Assembly (NCBI GenBank): GCA_040385825.1 | Contig: JAZKGQ010000003.1 | Coordinates: 129,562-193,561 of the forward strand | Direction: 5' to 3' | Source of the DNA: JANNNF01 sp040385825 | GTDB taxonomy: Bacteria > Pseudomonadota > Alphaproteobacteria > Rhodobacterales > Rhodobacteraceae | DNA length: 64,000 nucleotides | Shown: in pieces, positions 42,201 through 50,229 of the stretch | Numbering within the stretch: the stretch's first letter is position 1 | Layout: each line of letters begins with the position of its first letter | Notes under the pieces: model-generated | Told to the model about the DNA's origin: nothing | The model's database searches: none | The model's input: only the letters and a program-made list of their open reading frames with translations | Made by a program: the position numbers and the translations under genes

Positions 42201-43556
42201 TCAGTTGATGACTTCGCCGCCGGCCACGGTCTGCGCGGCCTTCAGCCCGATGGTCAGGCTGTCAATGTAGGCGTTCGGGGTCTTGCCATCATAGGTCACG
42301 CCGTCGATGAATTCGGCGGTGGGTTCGCGGTAGCCGTCCACGTCGAAATCGAACATTTCGGCCGTCGCATTGCCATCGGCGATCACGGCCTCGGCGGCGG
42401 CCTTGTAGATGTCGGGTTTGTAGACAGACCTTGCGGTTTCATCGAACCACACATCGGTCTGCGGTTCGGCGATCTGGCCCCACCGGCGCATCTGGGTCAG
42501 ATACCAGACGGCATCGGAATAGTAGGGGAAGGTCGCGTTATAGCGGAAGAACACGTTGAAATCGGGGGCAGGGCGTTTGTCACCCTTTTCATATTCAAAG
42601 GTGCCCGTCATCGAGTTGGCGATCACCGCCGCATCGGCGCCGACATATTCCGGGCGCGACAGAATCTCGACCGCTTCGGCCCGGTTGGCATTGTCGCCTT
42701 CGTCCAGCCAGATGGCGGCGCGGATCAGCGCCTTGGTCAGCGCGAGGGTGGTGTTCGGGTTGGTTTCCACGAATTCCGCTGTCAGACCAAAGACTTTCTC
42801 GGGGTTGTTCTTCCAGATGTCGCTGTCGGTGATCACCGGCACGCCAATGCCCTTGGCGACGGCGGCCTGGTTCCACGGCTCACCCACGGCATAGCCAAGG
42901 ATGGTGCCTGCCTCCATCGTCGAGGGCATCTGCGGCGGGGGCGTGACGGAAATCAGCACATCGCCGCCGATCTGGCCCGACACATCATCGGGGGAATAAA
43001 GGCCGGGGTTGATGCCGCCAGCCGCCAGCCAATAGCGCAGTTCGTAATTGTGGGTGGACACCGGGAACACCATGCCAAGGTTGAACGGCGTGCCCTCAGA
43101 CGCATAGGCCTCGACCACCGGCTTCAGGGCAGATGCAGAAATCGGATGCTGCGGTTTGCCGTCGGCCATGGTCACGTTGGGCTTCATCGCCTCCCACACC
43201 GCGTTGGACACGGTGATGGCATTGCCGTTCAGGTCCATCGAGAACGGGGTCACAAGCGCGGCCTTGGTGCCATAGCCGATGGTGGCGGCAATCGGCTGGC
43301 CCGCCAGCATATGCGCCCCGTCCAACTCGCCCGATACCACGCCATCCAGCAGCACTTTCCAGTTCGATTGCGCGGTCAGGGTGACGGACAGGCCTTCGTC
43401 CTCGAAAAACCCCTTCTCCTTGGCGATGGCCAGCGGGGCCATGTCGGTCAGCTTGATGAAGCCAAGCGTCAGCTCATCTTTTTCGATGCCCGCAGTTTCA
43501 GCAAAGGCCGGAAACGCGAGGATGGTGGTGGCAAGCAGGGTGGCGATGCGTGTCAT
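42201..43556 (-). CDS. nrtA: Nitrate ABC transporter substrate-binding protein
   Basis: A 451-residue periplasmic binding protein of the CmpA/NrtA family. The first ~19 residues form a signal peptide (MTRIATLLATTILAFPAFAE, cleavage near AFA). The mature part shows ELTLGFIKLTDMAPLAIAKE and the binding region around HMLAGQPIAATIGYG. It is the first structural gene of the nitrate operon and is preceded by the NasT attenuator, so its expression should depend on nitrate or nitrite. It resembles the adjacent NasS but, unlike NasS, is exported. Confidence 0.93.
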   Translation of the reverse strand: MTRIATLLATTILAFPAFAETAGIEKDELTLGFIKLTDMAPLAIAKEKGFFEDEGLSVTLTAQSNWKVLLDGVVSGELDGAHMLAGQPIAATIGYGTKAALVTPFSMDLNGNAITVSNAVWEAMKPNVTMADGKPQHPISASALKPVVEAYASEGTPFNLGMVFPVSTHNYELRYWLAAGGINPGLYSPDDVSGQIGGDVLISVTPPPQMPSTMEAGTILGYAVGEPWNQAAVAKGIGVPVITDSDIWKNNPEKVFGLTAEFVETNPNTTLALTKALIRAAIWLDEGDNANRAEAVEILSRPEYVGADAAVIANSMTGTFEYEKGDKRPAPDFNVFFRYNATFPYYSDAVWYLTQMRRWGQIAEPQTDVWFDETARSVYKPDIYKAAAEAVIADGNATAEMFDFDVDGYREPTAEFIDGVTYDGKTPNAYIDSLTIGLKAAQTVAGGEVIN

Positions 43557-43595
43557 GGTCTATCCTGATGGCCCGGTCAGAGGGCGTTGAAATGC

Positions 43596-43627
43596 AAAAA
43601 GCCGCCAGATCCCATGCCATGTCTGGC
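43596..43627 (-). terminator. Attenuator terminator in the nrtA leader
   Basis: On the minus strand GCCAGA pairs with TCTGGC (flanking CC/GG pairs possible) and is followed by GGCTTTTTGC, an intrinsic terminator 40 bases before the nrtA ATG. It begins 7 bases after a hexaloop hairpin, the classic layout for ANTAR-protein antitermination. Confidence 0.8.
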
Positions 43628-43634
43628 AACGGAT

Positions 43635-43669
43635 CGAGCGGCGGTGCTCGGCTTGGTCCCGGCTTCGGG
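43635..43669 (-). promoter_or_regulatory. Paired hairpins, probable NasT (ANTAR) RNA target
   Basis: Hairpin 2 (43635-43650) has stem CGAGC/GCTCG and hexaloop ACCGCC, with A at loop position 1 and G at position 4, the ANTAR consensus. Hairpin 1 (43658-43669) has a CCC/GGG stem closing GAAGCC (G at position 4, but G instead of A at position 1); it could also close further as CCCG-AAGC-CGGG. The linker is 7 nt. Read from sequence; binding by NasT is inferred from the linked nasT and nasS genes. Confidence 0.75.
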
Positions 43670-43670
43670 G

Positions 43671-43811
43671 GGCGGCGCAGTTGGTAAGACGTCATTGCCT
43701 TAGCGCTTGGTTTCAGCATGCCATGCGGCGCTGCGGCGTCAATGAATTGTGTATTTATTATGTCGTTGTGGCGGGGGATATTTTCGATGCTGCATCGCAG
43801 CGATTAAAATT
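43671..43811 (-). promoter_or_regulatory. Likely nrtA-operon promoter region
   Basis: A 141-base AT-richer stretch between nasS and the attenuator. On the minus strand TTGACG (43735-43740) may be a -35 element; no strong -10 or sigma-54 element follows. A 13-bp palindrome CGATGCTGCATCG (43785-43797) and a GGCGGGGGATATTTT stretch related to the convergent-gap repeat lie just past the nasS stop. Whether the main start is here or at nasT cannot be decided from sequence. Confidence 0.45.
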
Positions 43812-44990
43812 TCAGCGCAACGGGTCCGCCGGGTCGAAAATGCGGGCGTCAAAAAAGCGGTCGGGCGGCAGAATCAACCGGCCCCGTTCGGATGCCACCG
43901 GGGTCGGGTGGTCCAGCGCGCCTTCCAGTTTCGACGAGGCCCCCGGCAGATCTGCCCCGGTCGGGGCCAGCGCCAGCCGGTGCAGGTCGCTGCGAAACAC
44001 CGCCTGCGCCGCTTTGACTGCCGTGGCGGGGTCAAGCCCATAGCGGCGGGCAAGGCGCACGCCGATCCATGCTGCCTGACTGCGCCACGGAAAACTGGCG
44101 GCCCCGGCGTGAAAGGCGATGAAGCCCGGCACAAGGCGTTCCTCGCCATCTTGCGAAATCACCATGCGCCCGGTCAGGCTGCGTTCGATCAGGTCAGCCG
44201 ACACGGCCAGCCTGCCCGACCCCGCCAGCAGTTCGGACGCCACGCCCAGATTGCGCGCGTCGCCCAGCCAGCGGCCCGCGCGCCAGACCGCCCGGATCAG
44301 CCGCCCGGCAAGGTCGGGGTCGGCCTCGGCCCAGCCGGCCCGTGTCGCCAGCACCTTTTCGGGCGCAAAGGCCCAGATCGCCGAGCCGGGCAGCAGCAAG
44401 GCCCCCGCGCCGCGGTCCACCGCCACAGACCCGCGCGGCTCGCCCACGCAGAAGGCGTCGATCTCATCTGCCGCCAAGGCTTCGGCCATGCGGGGGGGCG
44501 GGACGGTCTTGATCTCCAGCCCCTCGGGCAGATCGACGCCAAGGCCGGACAGCCAGTAATGCATCAATTCGGCGTGCATCGAGAACGGGAAGGGCACGCC
44601 GATGCGCAACACCGGCCCCGCGGCGGCCAGCAGGGCCAGCCCTGCGGCGCGGGCATCCTGAAAATCAAAGGCATAGCCTGCCGCCTGCATCCGGGCGGCA
44701 AGGGCGTTCGACACCCCGATCACATCGCCATTGGCATTCAGCACCGAAAGCGCCTCGAACCGGGCGGGCGACCCGCCCAGACCAAGCGCCATCGCCACCG
44801 GCACCGGCGACAGCATCTGCGCCGCCGTCACCTGACCCAAGGCCAGCATGTCGCGCAGCGCGGCCCAACTGGGGGCCGTCACCAGATCCAGCGCCAGCCC
44901 TTCTTCCTCGGCGAAACCCAAGGCATCTGCCACGATCAGCGGGGCAGCATCGACCAGCGGCACAAAGCCCAGGCGCATCACATCGGTCAT
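43812..44990 (-). CDS. nasS: Nitrate/nitrite sensor NasS
   Basis: A 392-residue relative of NrtA that lacks a signal peptide (it begins MTDVMRLGFVPLVDAAPLIV), so it stays in the cytosol. In Paracoccus and Azotobacter NasS binds nitrate or nitrite and then releases NasT; without ligand it sequesters NasT. Family stretches include ITAAQMLSPVPVAMALGLGG-like sequence around the ligand site. The start overlaps nasT by four bases, giving matched levels of the two regulators. The order nasT-nasS before the transport genes is as in other alphaproteobacteria. Confidence 0.9.
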   Translation of the reverse strand: MTDVMRLGFVPLVDAAPLIVADALGFAEEEGLALDLVTAPSWAALRDMLALGQVTAAQMLSPVPVAMALGLGGSPARFEALSVLNANGDVIGVSNALAARMQAAGYAFDFQDARAAGLALLAAAGPVLRIGVPFPFSMHAELMHYWLSGLGVDLPEGLEIKTVPPPRMAEALAADEIDAFCVGEPRGSVAVDRGAGALLLPGSAIWAFAPEKVLATRAGWAEADPDLAGRLIRAVWRAGRWLGDARNLGVASELLAGSGRLAVSADLIERSLTGRMVISQDGEERLVPGFIAFHAGAASFPWRSQAAWIGVRLARRYGLDPATAVKAAQAVFRSDLHRLALAPTGADLPGASSKLEGALDHPTPVASERGRLILPPDRFFDARIFDPADPLR

Positions 44991-45571
44991 TTCAGCAGAT
45001 CCGCCGTCATCACCAAAGCGCCCGCCACATCGGCCACCTTGCGGCCCTGATCCATCGCGGTGCGGCGCAGCAGGGCATAGGCTTCTTCCTCGCCAATCTT
45101 GCGCGCGCGCATCAGGATGCCCTTGGCGCGGTCGATCACCTTGCGTTCTTCCAGCGCGCGGCGGGTTTCGGCCAGTTCGACCCGCATCCGCTGTACCATG
45201 TGGAAACGGGCGATGGCGGCGTCCAGAATGGGCTTGATCCGTTCGGCGCGCAGGCCATCGACGACATAGGCCGACACCCCGGCCTCGATGGCGGCCTTGG
45301 TCAGGCTGCCGTCGCTTTGATCGACGAACATCGCCACCGGGCGTTCCATCGGGGCTGTGGCCAGGGTCAATTCCTCCAGCACGTCGCGGGACGGGTTGCC
45401 CGCGTCGATCAGCACGAGGTCGGGGTTGCGTTCGGCGATCTTGCGGGCAAGGCCCACGTCGTCGCCAATGATGAACACGTCGAAATCGCCGGCCTCGGCC
45501 AGACCATCGACGATCAGCAGGGCGCGATCCCGGTCTTTTTCAACGACGACAATGGACAGGCGTTTGGACAT
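44987..45571 (-). CDS. nasT: ANTAR antitermination regulator NasT
   Basis: A 194-residue protein. Residues 1-~120 form a receiver-like domain (SIVVVEKDRDRALLIVDGLA, DLVLIDAGNPS). Residues ~130-190 form the ANTAR RNA-binding domain, seen in LEERKVIDRAKGILMRARKI and EEEAYALLRRTAMDQGRKVA. It would bind the paired hairpins in the nrtA leader and prevent the terminator from forming. A hairpin (GGGCA/TGCCC, 45646-45660) lies in the 105-base gap behind the LOG-family gene, so nasT may start from its own promoter. Confidence 0.92.
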   Translation of the reverse strand: MSKRLSIVVVEKDRDRALLIVDGLAEAGDFDVFIIGDDVGLARKIAERNPDLVLIDAGNPSRDVLEELTLATAPMERPVAMFVDQSDGSLTKAAIEAGVSAYVVDGLRAERIKPILDAAIARFHMVQRMRVELAETRRALEERKVIDRAKGILMRARKIGEEEAYALLRRTAMDQGRKVADVAGALVMTADLLK

Positions 45572-45676
45572 GGATGCAGTCAGCCGATCAGAGGGGGCAG
45601 GGCAATGGCAACCGGGGCAGCACAGCCGGGCGGGGACAAGGTTGGGCAGCGGGTGCCCATCTTTCGGGCGGTTGGC

Positions 45677-46243
45677 CTAAAGCATGGGCCGATCCGACAG
45701 GTCGCGCAACTGTGCCGCCACTGACTTTGCATCGGGGGCCACGGTGAATAGCGACGGCATCGAGGCATCGGCAAAGCCTTCGGCGATGATGTGGTCCAGC
45801 AGCGCCAGCAGCGGCTGCCAGTAGCCCTGCACATCCATCAGGACAATCGGCTTGCGGTGCAGCCCGATCTGGCCCCAGGTCAGCACCTCGAAAAACTCGT
45901 CCAGTGACCCCGCCCCGCCGGGCAGCACCACGATGGCATCCGAGTTCATGAACATCACCTTCTTGCGTTCGTGCATGTCCTGGGTGATCACGACCTGGGT
46001 CAGGTCGGTTCTGCCGCGTTCGGCGCTGATCAGATGGGTCGGGATCACGCCAAGCGTCTGCGCACCCGCCGCCATGGCGGCGTTTGCCACTTGCCCCATC
46101 AGCCCCACATCGCCCGCGCCGTAGACCAGCCGCCAGCCATTGGCGGCGATTTCTGCGCCAAAGGCCTGGGCCTGGGCGGCATGGGCCGGGTTCAGACCGG
46201 GCCGCGCGCCGCAGAAAACACAGATGGACCGGACCTTTGCCAT
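45677..46243 (-). CDS. LOG-family protein (TIGR00730 Rossmann fold)
   Basis: A 188-residue cytosolic protein with SICVFCGARPG at the N-terminus and LPGGAGSLDEFFEVLTW, the PGGxGxxxE motif of LOG nucleotide 5'-monophosphate phosphoribohydrolases. Plant and some bacterial members release cytokinin bases; most bacterial members are uncharacterised nucleotide hydrolases. The ATG at 46243 (MAKVRSICVF) is chosen over a much longer Ala-rich extension that is the shadow of the LysM gene. Confidence 0.92.
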   Translation of the reverse strand: MAKVRSICVFCGARPGLNPAHAAQAQAFGAEIAANGWRLVYGAGDVGLMGQVANAAMAAGAQTLGVIPTHLISAERGRTDLTQVVITQDMHERKKVMFMNSDAIVVLPGGAGSLDEFFEVLTWGQIGLHRKPIVLMDVQGYWQPLLALLDHIIAEGFADASMPSLFTVAPDAKSVAAQLRDLSDRPML

Positions 46244-46343
46244 GCGCTGCCTGATACTTGTTGCTTTGCGCCGTGATATCGGGGTTCTTGTAAAAAGGAA
46301 AGCAGGGGCCGGGAACAGGCCCTGCGACAAAGGGGTTTGCAAC

Positions 46344-47777
46344 ATGACGGCTTGGGCAGCTTTGGGGGCTGGTGGACGCGCGGCTGTGGTCGTGCTGGGT
46401 GGGGCTGTGGCGGTGGGTCTGGGGTATCTGGCGCTGCGCGACGCCCCGGATGGCCCGGTTGCGGCCCCGGTTGCGGCACCTGCCGCGGCCCCGGTTGCTG
46501 CGGCGCAGCCGGAGCCTGCGGCAGGTGCAGAACCCGCCCCCGCCGTGGTGGCCGAATCCGCCGACCCGGTTTCGCCCGCCCCCGTCTTGCCCACCCCCGT
46601 CTTGCCCACCCCCGTCTTGCCCACCTTCGACAACTGGCGCGTCGCGGCAGATGGCGCTGCGGTGGTCGCCGGGCGCGCGCCTGGCGCGGCAGAGGTGGTG
46701 ATACGGGTTGACGGGGCCGAGGTGGCGCGCGCCGCCGTCACCGGGTCGGGGGAATTTGCCGCCCTGTTCAGCCTGCCCCCCAAGGACACGCCCAGCCTGA
46801 TGCTGCTGGACTCCGTGATGCCCGATGGCAGCACCGTCGCATCGGACCAAAGCGTGGCGATTGCGCCCATCGTGCCGCCGGTGATTGTTGCCGCCGATGA
46901 ACCCTTGGGCGAACTGGCCCCCGACACGGGTGGCGAAACCGTCAGCACCACCGTCACGGCAGACACCGGCACGGCAGAACCGGTGGCCGCCGAAGCGCCA
47001 CCTGCGGCTGTCATGATCACTGACGCCGGGGTCACGGTGATGCAGTCGGGGGCGGCCCCGCAGGCCGAGGCGGCGGCATCGTCCGCTGGCCCGGCGGATG
47101 TGTCGGTGACGGTGGATGCCATCACCTATACCCCGTCGGGTGCTGTGCAACTGGGCGGGCAGGGGCAGGCCGGGGCCTTCGTACGGGTCTATCTGGACGG
47201 GGTGGCGCGGATGACGGCGCTGGTGCCCGAGGGGGGCGTCTGGCTTGCCACGCTGCCCGCGACGGAACCGGGGCTGTATACGCTGCGGGTTGACCAGCTG
47301 GACGATACCGGCAAGGTGACCTCGCGGTTCGAGACACCGTTCAAGCGCGAAACGCTTGCAGCCCTTGCCGCCGTCATGGCCCCCGCCGTCCTGGCCCCCA
47401 CCGTCCTGGCCCCCGAACCCGAGCCGGTGGCCGAGCCAGAAACCGCAGCGCCAGTTGCGGCAGACGCGGTGGAACAGCCCGCGACCATGGCGACCCCGAC
47501 GACAGAAACCGCGACCCCCGCCGCAGACGCAACCGTGGCTGACACAGCCCCGACAGCCGTGCCCGTGGCCGCCGCTTCGGAACCTGCCATAGCTCCCGCC
47601 CCGGCGCAGGCAGTGTCGATCACGGTGCAGCCCGGTTTCACCCTCTGGGGCATTGCGCGCGAAAGCTTTGGCGACGGCGTGCTGTATGTGCAGGTGTTCG
47701 AGGCCAACAAGGACAAGATCAAGGACCCCGACCTGATCTATCCGGGGCAGGTGTTCACGATCCCTGACGCGGACTGA
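46344..47777 (+). CDS. LysM-domain cell-envelope protein with low-complexity regions
   Basis: A 477-residue protein. Residues ~12-31 form a membrane anchor (AAVVVLGGAVAVGLGYLAL), then comes an Ala/Pro-rich stalk with a perfect PVLPT triplet repeat. The middle holds two beta-rich Ig-like segments (around VVIRVDGAEVARAAVTGSGE and GAFVRVYLDGVARMTALVPE), followed by another Ala/Pro/Thr linker. The last ~50 residues form a LysM peptidoglycan-binding domain (ITVQPGFTLWGIARESFGDG). Matches the LysM proteins common in Rhodobacteraceae. It overlaps the convergent ArsR gene by 23 bases. Confidence 0.85.
   Translation: MTAWAALGAGGRAAVVVLGGAVAVGLGYLALRDAPDGPVAAPVAAPAAAPVAAAQPEPAAGAEPAPAVVAESADPVSPAPVLPTPVLPTPVLPTFDNWRVAADGAAVVAGRAPGAAEVVIRVDGAEVARAAVTGSGEFAALFSLPPKDTPSLMLLDSVMPDGSTVASDQSVAIAPIVPPVIVAADEPLGELAPDTGGETVSTTVTADTGTAEPVAAEAPPAAVMITDAGVTVMQSGAAPQAEAAASSAGPADVSVTVDAITYTPSGAVQLGGQGQAGAFVRVYLDGVARMTALVPEGGVWLATLPATEPGLYTLRVDQLDDTGKVTSRFETPFKRETLAALAAVMAPAVLAPTVLAPEPEPVAEPETAAPVAADAVEQPATMATPTTETATPAADATVADTAPTAVPVAAASEPAIAPAPAQAVSITVQPGFTLWGIARESFGDGVLYVQVFEANKDKIKDPDLIYPGQVFTIPDAD
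46581..46625 (+). repeat. Perfect 15-bp tandem repeat (3 units) in the LysM gene
   Basis: CCCGTCTTGCCCACC repeated three times without a mismatch, encoding PVLPT x3 in the stalk. Identity at the DNA level suggests recent expansion and possible length variation. Confidence 0.9.
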
Positions 47778-48120
47778 CCGACAGGACCACGCTGTCGGCC
47801 GGTTTGCGGTCATTGCAGCAGGCCAGCACCTCGGGGTGGTCGCCGCAGCAATCGTTCAGCAGGTAGGAAATCGTGCGCCCCATGCCGGTGGCATCGACCG
47901 AATAGATCACGTTGCGCGCCACCCGGCGCGACCGGATCAGCCCGGCACTTTCCAGCGCCGCCAGATGAAACGACAGCCGCGAGGCCGCAAGCCCCAAAGC
48001 CCGGCCAATGTCACCCGCAGGCAGACCCGCATCGCCATGCGGCATCAGCAGGCGTACCAGATCAAGCCGGGCTTCATGCGACAGGGCCGACAGGCTTTCG
48101 AGGACTTTACTTCGATCCAT
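47755..48120 (-). CDS. ArsR/SmtB-family repressor with C-terminal cysteines
   Basis: A 121-residue winged-helix regulator (LSALSHEARLDLVRLLMPHG at the N-terminus, recognition helix around SRLSFHLAALESAGLI). A Cys cluster near the C-terminus (NDCCGDHPEVLACC) could sense arsenite, antimonite or a thiophilic metal. It is transcribed away from an Atm1-type exporter, with an inverted repeat in the shared 105-base gap. Its tail overlaps the LysM gene. It is a stand-alone protein, unlike the ArsR-ArsC fusion at 15893-16732. Confidence 0.9.
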   Translation of the reverse strand: MDRSKVLESLSALSHEARLDLVRLLMPHGDAGLPAGDIGRALGLAASRLSFHLAALESAGLIRSRRVARNVIYSVDATGMGRTISYLLNDCCGDHPEVLACCNDRKPADSVVLSVSPRQGS

Positions 48121-48122
48121 CC

Positions 48123-48146
48123 TTCAACTACTCATGTACGGTTGAA
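48123..48146. promoter_or_regulatory. Candidate ArsR operator
   Basis: Inverted repeat TTCAAC-N12-GTTGAA beginning 3 bases upstream of the ArsR start codon, between the divergent ArsR and Atm1-type genes. TTCAA/TTGAA arms are common in ArsR-family sites. Regulation of either gene is inferred. Confidence 0.5.
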
Positions 48147-48225
48147 ATGACAGTGCCACAGTTCGCAGCCCCTATCAATCGCGGATATGCAACCGCAGGT
48201 CCGGGCCGCACCAAAGGAAGCCCGC

Positions 48226-50067
48226 ATGCGCCGCGCCACATCGACCGCCACTTCTGCCGATCAGCCTGACCGCCCGTCCAGCGGCTGGCAAACCATCCTG
48301 CGGGTGCTGCCGTATCTGTGGCCGGACGGGCAGGCCTGGGTCAAGCGCCGGGTCGTGATCGCGATGCTGATGCTGCTGGCGACCAAGCTGGTGTCGATCA
48401 CCACGCCCTGGATCTACAAGCAGGCGGTGGATGCACTGGCAGGGGATACGCCGGATGCGGGCACGTTGCTGGGGCTGACGGCGGTCGGGCTGACGGTGGC
48501 CTATGGCATGGCGCGGCTTGGGTCGGTGGTGTTTGCCGAATTGCGCGACGCGGTGTTCGTGCGGGTCGGTCAGCGGGCGCTGCGCCAACTGGCGCTGGAG
48601 ACGTTCACCCATATTCACCGCCTGTCCCTGCGCTATCACATCACCCGCAAGACCGGGGGCCTCAGCCGCATCATCGAACGCGGGGTCAAGGGCGTGGATT
48701 TCCTGCTGCGCTTCATGCTGCTGTCGATCGGGCCGCTGATCCTGGAGCTGACCATGGTGGCGATCATCTTTGCCGTCGCCTTTGGCTGGCAGTACATGGT
48801 TGTCGTGGTGGTCACCATTGCGCTTTACGTGACCTTCACGCTGAAGGTCACCGAATGGCGGGTGAAGCTGCGGCAGGAAATGAACGATCAGGACACCGAT
48901 GCCAACCAGAAGGCCATCGACAGCCTGCTGAACTTCGAGACGGTGAAATACTTCAACGCCGAACTGCGCGAGGCAGGCCGCTATGACAGCGCCATGCGCC
49001 GCTATGAAACGGCAGCGGTGAAAACCGGGCTGTCATTGTCATTTCTGAACATGGGGCAGGCGGCGCTGATCACCACGGGGCTGGTGATCGTGATGGGCAT
49101 GTCGGCGGTCGGCGTGCAGCGCGGCGATCTGACGGTCGGTGATTTCGTCATGGTCAACGCCTACATGATTCAGATTACCATGCCGCTGAACTTTCTGGGC
49201 ACGGTCTACCGCGAAATCCGGCAGGCGCTGGTCGACATGGGCCAGATGTTCGGCCTGCTGAACCAGCCCGCCGAAGTGACCGACCGCCCGGATGCCAAGG
49301 CCTTGACCGTGACCGGGGCCGAGGTGGTGCTGGACAATGTGCAATTCGCCTATGAACCCAGCCGGGAGATTCTGAAAGGCATCTCGCTGCGGGTGGGACC
49401 GGGCGAAAAGGTGGCGCTGGTCGGCGCGTCGGGGTCGGGCAAATCGACCATCGGGCGGCTGTTGTTCCGGTTCTACGATGTGACGGGGGGGGCTATCCGC
49501 ATTGACGGGCAGGATCTGCGCGAGGTGACGCAATCCTCGTTGCACGCGGCCATCGGGGTGGTGCCGCAAGATACCGTGCTGTTCAACGACACGGTCTATT
49601 ACAACATCGCCTACGGTCGCGACGGGGCGACGCAGGCCGAGGTGGAGGCTGCGGCAAAGGCCGCCCGCATCCATGATTTCATCGTGTCGCTGCCCGACGG
49701 GTACAAGACCACGGTGGGCGAGCGTGGCCTGAAACTGTCGGGCGGCGAAAAGCAGCGCGTGGGCATCGCCCGCACCCTGTTGAAGAACCCGCCGATTCTG
49801 GTGCTGGACGAGGCCACATCGGCGCTGGACACCCAGACCGAACGCAGCATTCAGGACAGTTTGCGCGACATGGGCCGGGGCCGCACGGTGATCACCATTG
49901 CGCACCGCCTGTCGACCATCGCTGACAGCGACCTGATCGTGGTGATGGAAGATGGCCTGATCCTCGAACAGGGCCGGCATGAGGTGCTGCTGGCCAGCGG
50001 CGGGCGCTATGCCGCGATGTGGGCGCGCCAGTCGGCCGATGACGAGGACGTGGGCGAGGCCGCGTGA
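48226..50067 (+). CDS. Atm1-type ABC exporter (permease and ATPase)
   Basis: A 613-residue half-transporter of the ABCB7/Atm1/HMT1 group, which exports glutathione-linked compounds (Fe-S precursors or metal conjugates). Six spans lie in residues ~45-320, with the SLLNFETVKYFNAELREAGR motif typical of Atm1. The ATPase has Walker A GASGSGKST, signature LSGGEKQRVGIARTLLKNPP and DEATSALD. I chose the ATG at 48226 (MRRATSTATS), with AAAGGAAG upstream, over an earlier ATG at 48187. Its divergent ArsR neighbour suggests metal-responsive control. Confidence 0.93.
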   Translation: MRRATSTATSADQPDRPSSGWQTILRVLPYLWPDGQAWVKRRVVIAMLMLLATKLVSITTPWIYKQAVDALAGDTPDAGTLLGLTAVGLTVAYGMARLGSVVFAELRDAVFVRVGQRALRQLALETFTHIHRLSLRYHITRKTGGLSRIIERGVKGVDFLLRFMLLSIGPLILELTMVAIIFAVAFGWQYMVVVVVTIALYVTFTLKVTEWRVKLRQEMNDQDTDANQKAIDSLLNFETVKYFNAELREAGRYDSAMRRYETAAVKTGLSLSFLNMGQAALITTGLVIVMGMSAVGVQRGDLTVGDFVMVNAYMIQITMPLNFLGTVYREIRQALVDMGQMFGLLNQPAEVTDRPDAKALTVTGAEVVLDNVQFAYEPSREILKGISLRVGPGEKVALVGASGSGKSTIGRLLFRFYDVTGGAIRIDGQDLREVTQSSLHAAIGVVPQDTVLFNDTVYYNIAYGRDGATQAEVEAAAKAARIHDFIVSLPDGYKTTVGERGLKLSGGEKQRVGIARTLLKNPPILVLDEATSALDTQTERSIQDSLRDMGRGRTVITIAHRLSTIADSDLIVVMEDGLILEQGRHEVLLASGGRYAAMWARQSADDEDVGEAA

Positions 50068-50090
50068 TCCCCTTGTCCTGACCGCCCCAT

Positions 50091-50124
50091 CTGTTCTGCC
50101 CAAGGCGCATCCTGTTCTGCCCAA
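50091..50124 (+). repeat. Direct repeat, 13 bp at a 21-bp period
   Basis: CTGTTCTGCCCAA occurs at 50091-50103 and 50112-50124, in the 162-base gap between the Atm1-type gene and the yfgM-like gene. No other structure is clear in that gap. Confidence 0.45.
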
Positions 50125-50229
50125 AGCCCGTCGGCGCGGCTTGACCGCATCGGCCGCGCCTTGGCCTTGCAGGGCTTGGCAAGCCCCCGGCATCCCGATA
50201 AGACGGGGGAAAGCAGCGGAGATCGGTCC

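Noticed and set aside
43671..43740. Sigma-54 promoter for the nitrate operon
   Set aside because: TGGCATGC resembles a -24 element, but the expected TTGCA at -12 is absent (AAACC instead).
45588..47813. Very long minus-strand frame extending the LOG-family gene
   Set aside because: The extension is antisense to the LysM gene and low-complexity; the family start MAKVRSICVF at 46243 is clear.
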